Positions 52,625-62,122 are shown, counted from the first letter of the stretch. The stretch: 64,000 nt of DNA from HGM04593 sp045630965 (GCA_045630965.1 JAZQTU010000039.1:1-64000); one strand, 5' to 3'. The notes: generated by a model from the letters alone, not told the origin. Program-made: numbers and translations.

Positions 52625-54709
52625 ATGCTTAAAGGTAAAAAGATAGTATTGGGAGTTACCGGAAGTATTGCTGCCTACAAGGCGGCAATGCTTCTCCGTC
52701 TTTTGGTAAAGGAAGGTGCCGAGGTGCAGGTTGTGATGACCCCTTCGGCAAAGGAGTTTATAACTCCGCTGACACTTTCCACACTGTCGGGACGTCCGGT
52801 ACTCAGTGAATTCTTCAATACATCGAGCGGTGCATGGCACAGCCATGTTGAACTCGGTTTGTGGGCCGATGCAATGGTCATAGCTCCGGTAACAGCATCG
52901 ACATTGGGTAAAATGGCAGGAGGCATCGCAGACAACCTCCTTGTCACAACATACCTCTCGATGAAAGCGCCGGTCTTCATAGCTCCAGCTATGGACCTTG
53001 ACATGTATGCCCATCCTTCGACACAACGTAATATAGAAATCCTGAAAGGTTATGGAAATACGGTCATCGAAGCCGCTCAGGGTGAGCTCGCCAGCCACCT
53101 GACAGGTAAGGGACGTATGGAAGAACCTGAGAACATCGTTCAGGTGCTTAAGGATTTTTTTTGCGAAAGCTGTGATTTGAAAGGCAGGAAAGTTCTTATC
53201 ACAGCCGGTCCGACATACGAGAAGATTGACCCTGTACGTTTCATTGGCAACTACTCGTCAGGCAAGATGGGTTTTGCCATAGCAGGCGAGTGTGCACGAC
53301 GCGGAGCCGATGTCACCCTTGTGGCAGGTCCTGTCTCATTGGCAACTCCTCACCCGTCAATCAATCGCATAGATGTAGAGTCGGCAAACGAGATGTATGA
53401 TGCCACGGTAGGCGCGTTCCCTTCATGCGATGTAGCAGTTCTTTCTGCTGCTGTTGCCGACTACCGCCCGGCGGTTCAGGCAAGCGAGAAGATCAAGCGT
53501 ACATCGTCCAATATGACCATTGAACTGGAGGCGAACAGGGATATTGCAGCGACATTGGGTGGAATGAAGAGCTGTGCCCAACGCCTTGTCGGTTTTGCTC
53601 TTGAAACCAACGACGGTGAAGCCAATGCCAATGACAAGCTTGTAAGGAAGAACCTTGATTTCATTGTCCTCAACTCCCTGGCTGACAAAGGTGCCGGTTT
53701 TGCGCACGATACCAACAAGGTGACCATAATTGGCAAGGAAGGCAAGACCGAATATCCTTTGAAGAGCAAGAAAGAGGTTGCAAAGGATATCGTGTCACAT
53801 ATATCCAAACTTTTTCTTCTGCTGTTCATGCTTTTTATTCCTGTAGCGGCAAGTGCCGAGGGAGAGGAACTCAACGCTACTGTAACCCTTAATGCCAGCA
53901 AGGTACAGGGTTCCAATACCGAAGTCTTTGAGCAACTCGAAAGTTCTCTTGCAGAATTCATAAACAACCGCAAGTGGACAGCCAATACATACGAGGAGGA
54001 TGAACGCATAACATGCAATTTTACTTTTGTGGTAAACTCTTATGCCAATGACGGCAGTTTTGACTGCTCGTTGATGGTGCAGTCGACCCGTCCTGTCTTT
54101 TCCTCATCCTATCTGACAACGCTTTTCAAGTACGAGGACAAGAGCATCAAGTTCAGGTACCAGGCATACGACCGTCTCGATTTTGTCGAGGACAATCTCG
54201 ATAATAACCTCACAGCAGTAATAGCCTTCTATGTCTATCTCATAATTGGCATGGATATGGATTCAATGGGTGAGCTCGGTGGCAGTGAATGGTTGAACAA
54301 GGCGCAGACAATAGCCAACAATGCGCAGAATCTTGGTGACACAGGGTGGAGAGCCGGCAGTGGAAACAATAATCGTTATTCGATAATCGACGATTATATG
54401 AACGGCGCAATGGAGCCTGTACGTAAGCTTATGTACAAGTACCACCGATTGGGGCTTGATACCATGTACCGCAATGCCGACAACGGACGTAAGTCCATAA
54501 CAGAGTGCTTCGACCTTTTGAACAAGGCATATGAGGACCGTCCTATGGCATATTTTACAAAACTGTTCACAGAGTATAAGATAGACGAAATAGTCAATAT
54601 ATATTCCAAGTGTACACCAGAAGAGAAAAAGAAGGTTGTGGAAATTCTCTCGGATATCAACCCTTCACTCTCTACAGAACTGGATAAAATAACAAGGAAC
54701 AACAATTGA
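52625..54709 (+). CDS. coaBC: CoaBC fused in frame to a DUF4835 secreted protein
   Basis: A 694-aa continuous ORF. Residues 1 to about 180 are the flavoprotein CoaC (GVTGSIAAYKA, H73, PAMDLDMY at 121-128) and about 185-392 CoaB (ITAGPTYEKIDPVRFIGNYSSGKMG, ADYRP, K289), which together make 4'-phosphopantetheine from phosphopantothenate and cysteine. With no stop, residues 395-411 form a signal-peptide-like segment ending in an AxA site (VAASA), followed by a full DUF4835 domain (412-694, PF16119; some members are annotated PorD-like). Normally these are two genes. S157 occupies the position of the E. coli CoaC cysteine. No good internal start precedes the hydrophobic segment. Confidence 0.85.
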   Translation: MLKGKKIVLGVTGSIAAYKAAMLLRLLVKEGAEVQVVMTPSAKEFITPLTLSTLSGRPVLSEFFNTSSGAWHSHVELGLWADAMVIAPVTASTLGKMAGGIADNLLVTTYLSMKAPVFIAPAMDLDMYAHPSTQRNIEILKGYGNTVIEAAQGELASHLTGKGRMEEPENIVQVLKDFFCESCDLKGRKVLITAGPTYEKIDPVRFIGNYSSGKMGFAIAGECARRGADVTLVAGPVSLATPHPSINRIDVESANEMYDATVGAFPSCDVAVLSAAVADYRPAVQASEKIKRTSSNMTIELEANRDIAATLGGMKSCAQRLVGFALETNDGEANANDKLVRKNLDFIVLNSLADKGAGFAHDTNKVTIIGKEGKTEYPLKSKKEVAKDIVSHISKLFLLLFMLFIPVAASAEGEELNATVTLNASKVQGSNTEVFEQLESSLAEFINNRKWTANTYEEDERITCNFTFVVNSYANDGSFDCSLMVQSTRPVFSSSYLTTLFKYEDKSIKFRYQAYDRLDFVEDNLDNNLTAVIAFYVYLIIGMDMDSMGELGGSEWLNKAQTIANNAQNLGDTGWRAGSGNNNRYSIIDDYMNGAMEPVRKLMYKYHRLGLDTMYRNADNGRKSITECFDLLNKAYEDRPMAYFTKLFTEYKIDEIVNIYSKCTPEEKKKVVEILSDINPSLSTELDKITRNNN

Positions 54710-54712
54710 GCA

Positions 54713-56380
54713 ATGCTTAAACATATATCGATACGTAATTATGCACTTATAGAAAGGGTAGAGGTAGACTTTGCTCCGGGTTTCTCTGTCATAACAGGAG
54801 AGACCGGTCATGGTAAGTCTGTCTTTCTTGGTGCCATTGCCATGCTGCTTGGTCAGCGTTCCGATGTCAAGTCGATACGTGAAGGAGCCGACAAATGTGT
54901 TATCGAAGGATGCTTTGATATAGCAGGCTTTGGTCTTGAACCCATGTTTGAGGAGAATGACATTGATTATGATGAAGAATGTATCGTCCGCAGGGAACTG
55001 TCGGCAAGTGGCAGGAGCCGTGCGTTCATAAATGATACTCCGGTAGGCGTTTCGTTGTTGAAGGAGTTCGGAGCAAGGTTCATCGATATCCATTCACAGC
55101 ATCAGAACCTTCTCATTGCCGACAGGAACTACCAGCTTGGTGTTCTTGACACACTTTCCGGTGACAAGGAACTCCTGACATCATATCGTGCGGAATATGA
55201 CAAGTATGTATCCCTCAGCCGTGAGACAGAGGAGATGAAGAGTGAACTCGAGAAGAGTCGTCGTGACGAGGAGTGGCTGCGCTTCCAACTCGATGAACTT
55301 GAGAGCGCATCTCTCAAAGAGGGAGAACTCGAGGAACTTGAACAGGAGGTTCAGGAACTCTCACATGCCGAAGAGATACAGGCCGCTCTCTACGGAGCAT
55401 GCAGTGCCATTGACAATGAAGAACGTGGTAACCTGCTCGTGCTTTTGCGCGATGCCTCCGCTGCCTTGTCGCGTATATCGGCACATTACAGTGCGGCTGC
55501 AGAATTCGCCGAGCGTCTTGAAAGCAACTATATCGAATTGAAAGACTGTTGCAGTGAAATGATGCAACGTGCCGAACGTGTACAGTTTGCGCCCGACAGG
55601 CTTGAATTCGTAGAGCGTCGCATGGCTCTCATATATGACCTGCAGAAGAAACACCGTGTTGCAAGCGTTGGTGAACTCATAGCGCTTCGTGATGACATGG
55701 CATCACGTCTTGACCGCATATCATGCGGTGATGATGATATCAAGGCTGCCGAAAAACAGTTGTCAGAACTACGCTCTGTCATCATGCGTCTGGCAGGTGA
55801 ATTGAGCGAAAGACGCAAGGAGAGTGCCGGCAAGCTCAAGAATGAGATAACGGCGATATTGGTAAACCTTGGAATGCCTGTTATCCGTTTTGAGGTCGAT
55901 TTCAGCACTACAGCCGGCTTTACACCTCATGGAACCGACAGTGTGACATTCCTCTTTTCGGCAAATAGCAGCAGTGCTCCACAGCCGTTGAGCGATGTTG
56001 CTTCGGGTGGTGAGATGTCGCGTGTTATGCTTGCCCTGAAGTCGCTTATAGCATCAGGAACCAACCAACCTACACTAATCTTCGATGAGGTTGATACCGG
56101 CGTGTCAGGTGTAATTGCCGAACGCATGGGTCGTCTGATGCAGCAGATGGGCAGTGCCAACCGTCAGGTCCTGAGCATAACACACCTGCCACAGGTAGCG
56201 GCACTTGGTGCAAGCCATTACAAGGTCTACAAAGAGGAGACAACAAAGGGAACAGTTACAAATATGATAGAACTTGACAGGCAGGAACGCATACGTGAGA
56301 TAGCCCAGATGATGAGTGGAGAGACCCTCACCGATGTAGCTATGGAGAATGCAGCCCTGTTGCTGTCGCAAACAAAATAA
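54713..56380 (+). CDS. recN: DNA repair protein RecN
   Basis: An SMC-like ATPase (555 aa) acting early in double-strand break repair. Walker A is GETGHGKS (29-36), with H where A is usual. A long coiled coil fills the middle (about 155-370). The signature VASGGEMSRVMLALKSLIA and Walker B TLIFDEVDTGVSG are near the C-terminus. Length is standard. It begins 3 bp after the coaBC-fusion stop and 5 bp before rlmB, clearly within one operon. Confidence 0.96.
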   Translation: MLKHISIRNYALIERVEVDFAPGFSVITGETGHGKSVFLGAIAMLLGQRSDVKSIREGADKCVIEGCFDIAGFGLEPMFEENDIDYDEECIVRRELSASGRSRAFINDTPVGVSLLKEFGARFIDIHSQHQNLLIADRNYQLGVLDTLSGDKELLTSYRAEYDKYVSLSRETEEMKSELEKSRRDEEWLRFQLDELESASLKEGELEELEQEVQELSHAEEIQAALYGACSAIDNEERGNLLVLLRDASAALSRISAHYSAAAEFAERLESNYIELKDCCSEMMQRAERVQFAPDRLEFVERRMALIYDLQKKHRVASVGELIALRDDMASRLDRISCGDDDIKAAEKQLSELRSVIMRLAGELSERRKESAGKLKNEITAILVNLGMPVIRFEVDFSTTAGFTPHGTDSVTFLFSANSSSAPQPLSDVASGGEMSRVMLALKSLIASGTNQPTLIFDEVDTGVSGVIAERMGRLMQQMGSANRQVLSITHLPQVAALGASHYKVYKEETTKGTVTNMIELDRQERIREIAQMMSGETLTDVAMENAALLLSQTK

Positions 56381-56385
56381 AGATT

Positions 56386-57132
56386 ATGGTTAATTCAAAT
56401 GAAATGATATTCGGCGTACGCGCCGTTCTTGAGGCTCTCGAAGCCGGTAAGGAGGTAGACAAGATTCTGGTTAAGCGCGATATACAGAGTGAACTTTCGC
56501 GTGAACTTTTTGCAGCGTTGAGAGGACGTACCATTCCTGTTGTACGCGTTCCGGTAGAGAAACTCAACCGTATAACACGCAAGAACCATCAGGGCGTTAT
56601 TGCATATATCTCCGCTGTTGAATATGCAAAGGTAGACACTCTTGTTCCTACACTCTACGAAGAGGGCAAGATGCCTTTCCTTGTTCTGCTCGACGGTATT
56701 ACCGACGTACGTAACTTTGGTTCTATTGCCCGCACATGCGACTGTGCCGGTGTTGATGCTATAATATTGCCCGCGCATAACAGTGTTACAGTAAATGCCG
56801 ACGCGGTAAAGACATCGGCAGGAGCTCTGCATACACTTCCTGTATGTCGTGAAAAGAACATTACCGAGACCCTTAAATTTCTCAAGGAATCTGGTATCCG
56901 CATCGTCTGTGCAACCGAAAAGGGCAAGATGAACTATACCCAGACCAACTTCACCGAGCCGGTATGTGTTGTCATGGGTGCCGAGGATACAGGTATACCT
57001 CATGAGCACCTTGCATTGTGCGATGACTGGGTTTCTATTCCTCAGTTCGGTAACATAGAGTCACTGAATGTCTCTGTTGCCACCGGTGTGATTCTCTACG
57101 AGGCTGTACGCCAGCGTCATCTTATCGGCTAA
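56386..57132 (+). CDS. rlmB: 23S rRNA 2'-O-methyltransferase (TrmH/RlmB family)
   Basis: A SPOUT methyltransferase (248 aa), most like RlmB, which methylates G2251 of 23S rRNA. A substrate-binding L30e-like domain (about 1-80, NEMIFGVRAVLEALEAGKEVDKILV) precedes the knot. Motif 1 is DGITDVRNFGSIARTCDCAG, motif 2 VVMGAEDTGIP and motif 3 IPQFGNIESLNVSVATGVILYE. A TrmH tRNA methyltransferase role is the alternative, but the N-terminal domain favours RlmB. It lies 5 bp after recN and 4 bp before the next gene. Confidence 0.93.
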   Translation: MVNSNEMIFGVRAVLEALEAGKEVDKILVKRDIQSELSRELFAALRGRTIPVVRVPVEKLNRITRKNHQGVIAYISAVEYAKVDTLVPTLYEEGKMPFLVLLDGITDVRNFGSIARTCDCAGVDAIILPAHNSVTVNADAVKTSAGALHTLPVCREKNITETLKFLKESGIRIVCATEKGKMNYTQTNFTEPVCVVMGAEDTGIPHEHLALCDDWVSIPQFGNIESLNVSVATGVILYEAVRQRHLIG

Positions 57133-57136
57133 TGTC

Positions 57137-58804
57137 ATGAGGGTATTTTTGTCACTGTTTGCAATCCTTTTCTCTCTTTCCGTTGCCGTAGCGCAACCCA
57201 AAGAGGTAAAGAACGGCCTGCGTTCTGTTGCCGGTGTCATGACATACAGCAAAGGAACTGTGAAGTCAAGCGGCACAACATTCTTTATAGGCAGCAACAG
57301 CGACCTTCTCGCCTCAAGCGCCCTCTTTTACGGTGCTGACAGTGCAGTAGTCATTGACAACAGCGGGAAGGCTCACCCTGTGAGACATATTGTTGGAGTA
57401 AATGATATGTTCGACTGCGTAAGGTTGCGCGTTGCTCCGGTCAAGAAAATGAGTCCGTTAGCGCAATCGGCTTCCAAAGTTAATGTCGGTGATGAACTCT
57501 TTGTGCTTTCATACGGAGTAAAGAAGAGCGGCAAGGCAGATGCAGTAAAGGTTCTTGCAGTAGATTCAGTGTATTCACTGGCATATTATACACTTGACAT
57601 GCCAATGACAGGTGCTGCCCTCTCAAGACCTCTGCTGAACGCAAAAGGAGAGCTTGTTGCTGTAATGCAGCCGGCAGCCTCCGGTGATACAGTAAAAAGC
57701 TATGCAGTGAGCACCGGTTTTTCAGCATCCCTCGTGCCCTCTACCACCAATTATGGTAAAGGCTACTATCCCGGCATGGGAATACGAACCTCCCTTCCCG
57801 AATCAAAGGAGGATGCCCTTTCGTGCATGTATATGCAGGCAATGATGGGTGACAGCGCCTCATGGCGTCATGCGATAGAGGATTATCTTCAAGCCTATCC
57901 AAAGAGCTACGAAGGTTATCAGTCACTAGCCGAATACATTGCAATATTTTACCGTGACATGGAAACAGCCGACAAGGCATGGAGTAAAGCCCTTTCGCTT
58001 GCCGCTGACAAATCGGAAGTCTATTTTGGAAAGGGTAAAGTCATTAACTCCATTGTGCAGAGTGGTGATACAGCTTCACACTCCATGCTGACGTACGACA
58101 ACGCTCTGGCTCAGATAGACAAGGCACTTGCGATAAACAGACAGCAACTCTATTTGAAATACAAGGGAGACATGCTCTATGGCATGCACCGTTACGACAA
58201 GGCCGTTGAGTGTTATGCGGAGCTGGTAGCACAGGAAAGCCGCAATCCCGAACTCTTTGCAAAAATGTCGCAGTGTCATATCCTGTTGAACGAAAGCGAC
58301 AGCGCTGTGGCAATGCTTGACAGCGCCGTAGCATGTTTTCGTAACGGAGACAGAAAGTCGGCACCATATATCCTTACCCGTGCATTGGTAAAAGTATCTT
58401 CAGGAAAATACCGTGATGCAGTGCTCGATATGAACCGCTACGAAGAAATCTCCGGCGGTATACTTGGTGATGACTTCTATTATATGCGTGAGCAGGCCGA
58501 ACTCAACAGCAAGATGTTCCAACAGGCTTTGAACGATATTGAAACCGCTATAGCTCTGGCTCCAGACAACATACTCTATTATATTGAGAAGGGTATGCTC
58601 TGTTATCGTGTAAAACTGTTTGATGAAGGTGTAAGGACATTGGAAAAGGCCCGTGACTTTGCTCCTGAAATAGCCGACGTGCATTATCTTCTTGGACGTC
58701 TCTATGTGCAGAACGGTGATAACTCCAAGGCGAAGGACTCTTTTGAAAAAGCACTCTCTTTGGGCCATGCCGACGCGGCTGTGCAACTCGAAGGGTTGAA
58801 ATAA
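57137..58804 (+). CDS. Exported pseudo-trypsin/TPR protein
   Basis: A 555-aa exported protein with signal peptide 1-19 (VAVAQ). Residues about 25-200 have the two-barrel trypsin pattern (SGTTFFIGSNSDLLASSALF, FDCVRLRV, GAALSRPLLNAKGELVAVMQP). The triad is broken: no histidine in the LASSALF segment, D93 retained, and no GxSGxP motif around S163, so it is probably inactive. Residues about 225-555 are TPR repeats (for example DIETAIALAPDNILYYIEKG, KDSFEKALSLGHADAA), suggesting a periplasmic protein-binding scaffold. It is coupled to rlmB (4-bp gap) and followed by the Sel1 gene. Confidence 0.78.
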   Translation: MRVFLSLFAILFSLSVAVAQPKEVKNGLRSVAGVMTYSKGTVKSSGTTFFIGSNSDLLASSALFYGADSAVVIDNSGKAHPVRHIVGVNDMFDCVRLRVAPVKKMSPLAQSASKVNVGDELFVLSYGVKKSGKADAVKVLAVDSVYSLAYYTLDMPMTGAALSRPLLNAKGELVAVMQPAASGDTVKSYAVSTGFSASLVPSTTNYGKGYYPGMGIRTSLPESKEDALSCMYMQAMMGDSASWRHAIEDYLQAYPKSYEGYQSLAEYIAIFYRDMETADKAWSKALSLAADKSEVYFGKGKVINSIVQSGDTASHSMLTYDNALAQIDKALAINRQQLYLKYKGDMLYGMHRYDKAVECYAELVAQESRNPELFAKMSQCHILLNESDSAVAMLDSAVACFRNGDRKSAPYILTRALVKVSSGKYRDAVLDMNRYEEISGGILGDDFYYMREQAELNSKMFQQALNDIETAIALAPDNILYYIEKGMLCYRVKLFDEGVRTLEKARDFAPEIADVHYLLGRLYVQNGDNSKAKDSFEKALSLGHADAAVQLEGLK

Positions 58805-58814
58805 ATACTCTTTA

Positions 58815-60452
58815 ATGAAAAGATATACCTCCATACTGTTGCTTGTGTTGTTACTGTCGGTACCCTATTACCTGCAGGCAGCGGCTTTGCCACTTTATGA
58901 AATGCCGGATACAATACCGGCAAATGGGGCGTATCAACAAGGCGTGGAGGCTTTCAGGTCGGGAAAATATGATATTGCAGTGCGTCTATGGAAAAAGGCT
59001 GCAAAGGAGGGTGATGCCAATGCACAGTGCAACCTTGGTACATGCTATTTTACAGGCACCGGAGTGAATGTCGATTACCGTAAGGCTGCCGGCTGGTACG
59101 GTAAAGCAGCAATGCAAGGGCATGCAGTTGCGCAATGCAACTTGGGTAACTGTTATCTTTCGGGAGATGGTGTCGGCCAGGATGCAGGTGAGGCGGTCAA
59201 CTGGTACATGCTCTCTTCGGAACAGGGATATCTCCCCGCCTTGACAGGTCTTGGTGTCTGCTACAAGAAGGGAGAGGGTATAGATGAGAATCCCGGCAAG
59301 GCCTTTGACTGTTTTATGAAGGCCGCGCGTAGTGGTTATGCCGATGCGCAGAATGAACTGGCTGGGTGCTACTATCATGGTATAGGTGTCCGTCAGGACT
59401 ATGAAAAAGCTCTCTATTGGTACGGTAAGGCCGCAGAAAAGGGACATGTGGCTGCGATGAAAAGCCTTGCCATATGTAATGAAAACGGTGAAGGCTGTGA
59501 CGTGAACAAATCTGCTGCTGCAGAACTGTACAATAAGGCTGCAGAGCAGGGCGATGCCGAATCGCAGTTCTACCTTGCCGAGATGCTTTTGTATGGTATC
59601 GGTGTTGACCGTGATGCTGCAAAGGCGGTATCGTGGCTCTCAAAAGCCGCAGGAGAGGGAAATGTCGATGCACAGTGTATGCTTGCCGACTGCTATTTCA
59701 CAGGCGAGGGAGTGGAGCAGAATTACAGGGAGGCTTTCAAACTGTACCGCACAGCTGCCTCCAAGGGCGATGCCGGTGCCATGTGCCAGCTTGCAGGGTG
59801 TTATAGCGGCGGATACGGTGTCAGTGTCAACGAGGCCAAAGCAGTGCAATTATACCGCAAGGCAGCAGCTCTTGGCAGTGCCGACGCGCAATATTTCCTG
59901 GGCGAAGCCTATTTCTATGGCAGTGGAGTGGAATACTCGATTAAAGAGGCTTTCGATTGCTACAAGAAGGCTTCGGAACAGCAACATGTTGCAGCAATGG
60001 ATAGGTTGGGAGCATTCTATTATAATGGTCTTGCAACGGGAAAAGATTATGCCAAGGCTGCAGAACTCTTTACAGCAGCAGCAAATCTCGGTTATGAAAC
60101 GGCACAATATAACCTGGCAAAATGTTATTACAATGGTCATGGAGTGGAGCAGAGCCATCTTCATGCAGCAAGGTGGTTCATACGTGCCGCAGAACAGGGC
60201 AATGCCGATGCACAATACAATCTTGGTGTAATGTATTATAAAGGTATTGGCGTTACGCAGAGCTATACCGAATCGGTAATGTGGTACGGCAAGGCTGCCC
60301 GTAGCGGTCACTCCGCAGCGCAGTACGATCTTGGTGTGTGTTATTATAACGGCAGGGGAGTGAAACGTAACATTGATGAGGCTGTTAAGTGGTGGAAACT
60401 TTCTGCTGCCCAGGGTTATGAGAATGCCAAAAGGGCATTGAAGGATATTTAG
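58815..60452 (+). CDS. Exported Sel1-like repeat protein (13 repeats plus a partial)
   Basis: A 545-aa exported protein. The signal peptide ends near LQAAA (about 22). After a short linker, thirteen 36-residue Sel1-like repeats and a final partial one run to the C-terminus, each fitting A..WY.KAA.QG.A.AQ..LG.CY..G.GV..D..K. The solenoid has strongly conserved cysteines in many repeats (LGTCYF, LGNCYL, LADCYF, LAKCYY, LGVCYY), which could make disulfides in the periplasm. Sel1 proteins act as adaptors. Directly downstream of a TPR protein, it may form part of the same complex. It is the last gene of the dnaN string. Confidence 0.9.
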   Translation: MKRYTSILLLVLLLSVPYYLQAAALPLYEMPDTIPANGAYQQGVEAFRSGKYDIAVRLWKKAAKEGDANAQCNLGTCYFTGTGVNVDYRKAAGWYGKAAMQGHAVAQCNLGNCYLSGDGVGQDAGEAVNWYMLSSEQGYLPALTGLGVCYKKGEGIDENPGKAFDCFMKAARSGYADAQNELAGCYYHGIGVRQDYEKALYWYGKAAEKGHVAAMKSLAICNENGEGCDVNKSAAAELYNKAAEQGDAESQFYLAEMLLYGIGVDRDAAKAVSWLSKAAGEGNVDAQCMLADCYFTGEGVEQNYREAFKLYRTAASKGDAGAMCQLAGCYSGGYGVSVNEAKAVQLYRKAAALGSADAQYFLGEAYFYGSGVEYSIKEAFDCYKKASEQQHVAAMDRLGAFYYNGLATGKDYAKAAELFTAAANLGYETAQYNLAKCYYNGHGVEQSHLHAARWFIRAAEQGNADAQYNLGVMYYKGIGVTQSYTESVMWYGKAARSGHSAAQYDLGVCYYNGRGVKRNIDEAVKWWKLSAAQGYENAKRALKDI

Positions 60453-60506
60453 TGGGATAATCTTTTGAAATTTCAGTTTTCTTTCCTTGGGAGAGGGCTA
60501 GGGTGA

Positions 60507-60545
60507 GGCCCGTCCCTCCCCTATTGGGGGAGGTTAGGTGGGGAC
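60507..60545. repeat. GC-rich palindromic intergenic repeat, copy 1
   Basis: The pattern GGCCC-TCCCTCCCC-TATT-GGGGGAGG-TTAGG-GGGGAC forms a cruciform. A second copy with the same layout and orientation is at 62421-62460, so this is a dispersed repeat family, REP-like in nature. It lies 54 bp after the Sel1-repeat gene. Confidence 0.65.
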
Positions 60546-60547
60546 AC

Positions 60548-60577
60548 AAAAAAAGGAGTCCCTAATGGAACTCCTTT
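60548..60577 (-). terminator. Terminator of tRNA-Cys
   Basis: On the minus strand an 8-bp stem (60570-60577 with 60552-60559) closes a 10-nt loop and is followed by a T run. It begins 1 bp past the tRNA 3' end. Confidence 0.85.
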
Positions 60578-60578
60578 G

Positions 60579-60650
60579 AGGTACCTGGCGGATTCGAACC
60601 GCCGTACATGGTTTTGCAGACCACTGACTAAGCCACTCATCCAAGGTACC
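60579..60650 (-). tRNA. tRNA-Cys (GCA)
   Basis: Minus-strand cloverleaf of 72 nt. The acceptor stem GGTACCT pairs with AGGTACC and the discriminator is T, as usual for tRNA-Cys. The anticodon loop is CTGCAAA with anticodon GCA. The T arm is GGCGG-TTCGAAT-CCGCC. The 3' CCA is not encoded. It is a single tRNA gene with its own terminator. Confidence 0.95.
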
Positions 60651-60799
60651 GTTGGCAATGGTATAGCTGTTTGCGATGACAAAGGTAAGACATTTTTTGT
60701 GAAGAACAAACAATGAGAGCCATTTTTTGCAATATTATACCATTTTTAGGCAATTATTCCACTATTTAATGATATTATTGTCCTATCTTCGCATGAAAT

Positions 60800-62122
60800 A
60801 TGGTATATAAGGTAGAAAAATACATTGCAAAGCACAACCTGCTCAATAACAACAGCAGTGTGCTTGTGGCACTGAGCGGTGGCGCCGACTCGGTAGCTCT
60901 GCTTGTAGCTCTGCAAAAGCTGGGATACCGTTGCGAGGCGGTGCATTGTAATTTTCACCTTCGTGGCGAGGAGAGCAACTGCGACGAAAAATTCGTACGC
61001 GAATTATGCCAACGCCGCAACGTCAAGCTACATGTGGTTGAATTCAATACTACACAGTATGCCAAGGAGAATGGCATCTCCATTGAGATGGCAGCACGTG
61101 AACAGCGTTACGCTGCCTTTGAAGCGTTACGCAAGGAGACCGGCGCAAGCGCCATTGCTGTTGCGCACCACATGGACGATTCTGCCGAAACGCTACTGCT
61201 TAACCTTATACGTGGAACAGGAATAAAGGGACTGCGTGGCATACAGCCAAAGAACGGCTACATTGTACGTCCTTTGTTGTGTGTGGGACGTGAGGATATT
61301 ATCGACTACCTGAAATGGCGCAATGAGTCCTTTGTTACCGACAGCACCAACCTCACAAGTGACTACACACGTAACAAGATAAGGCTTGAGGTAATACCCA
61401 AGCTTGCCGAAATAAACCCGTCAATAAAAGAGAGTCTCGCTGCCACAGCAGGACGCATAAGCGAAGCGGAGATGATATACCGCCATGCCGTTGAAGAGGC
61501 TGTAAAAAGAGTAAAAAAAGATAACTGTATTGATATTGAGCTGTTGCGCAAGGAGGTTGCCCCGGCAACACTGCTACATGAGGTTCTTTCACCATTGGGC
61601 TTCAACAGCGCACAGGTTGAAAGCATCGCTTCGTCACTCGACAACGAAGGATGCAAACTGTTCCATGCTACAGAATGGAGCATAGTAAAAGACCGCGACA
61701 AGCTCATTATCACTCCAAAGCAGGAATATGTACAAGAAGAATGCGTACTGCCGGCAGAAGGGACTATAGAAACTGTTATAGGAACATTATCCATAACACA
61801 GAAACCATTTGATGGCAATATACCCAAGGTACGTAACACAGCATGCCTTGACATCGACAGGTTGTACATGCCGCTGACATTGAGAACAGTCCAGAACGGT
61901 GACCGTTTTGCACCGTTCGGCATGCGCGGAACAAAACTTGTCAGCGATTACCTGACCGACAGGAAAAAGAGTCTTATCGAAAAACAGCAGCAACTTGTTG
62001 TTGTGGATGCAACAGGAGAGATAATCTGGCTGGTGAACGAACGCCCGTCAGCACGCTGTTGCATCAATGAAAATACAAAGAGTGTTGTTGTTCTAGAATG
62101 GGATATTGTAACAAAAGATTAA
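60800..62122 (+). CDS. tilS: tRNA(Ile)-lysidine synthase
   Basis: ATP-dependent enzyme (440 aa) that adds lysine to C34 of the CAU-anticodon tRNA-Ile so that it reads AUA. The PP-loop motif is ALSGGADS (24-31). Downstream, EMAAREQRYAAFEAL and AHHMDDSAETLLLNLIRGTGIKGLRGI are the family blocks. The C-terminal domain (about 320-440) contains DRFAPFGMRGTKLVSDYLTDRK. A TATCTTCG box only 8 bp before the ATG suggests an almost leaderless transcript. Confidence 0.95.
   Translation: MVYKVEKYIAKHNLLNNNSSVLVALSGGADSVALLVALQKLGYRCEAVHCNFHLRGEESNCDEKFVRELCQRRNVKLHVVEFNTTQYAKENGISIEMAAREQRYAAFEALRKETGASAIAVAHHMDDSAETLLLNLIRGTGIKGLRGIQPKNGYIVRPLLCVGREDIIDYLKWRNESFVTDSTNLTSDYTRNKIRLEVIPKLAEINPSIKESLAATAGRISEAEMIYRHAVEEAVKRVKKDNCIDIELLRKEVAPATLLHEVLSPLGFNSAQVESIASSLDNEGCKLFHATEWSIVKDRDKLIITPKQEYVQEECVLPAEGTIETVIGTLSITQKPFDGNIPKVRNTACLDIDRLYMPLTLRTVQNGDRFAPFGMRGTKLVSDYLTDRKKSLIEKQQQLVVVDATGEIIWLVNERPSARCCINENTKSVVVLEWDIVTKD

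Noticed and set aside
58930..60440. Direct DNA repeats as a possible CRISPR or satellite array
   Set aside because: The 108-bp periodicity is explained by the Sel1 protein repeats, with diverged third positions and no spacers.
60475..60652. tRNA-Cys region as an integration (att) site
   Set aside because: No integrase and no duplicated tRNA end was found nearby; the flanking repeats are palindromic and dispersed.
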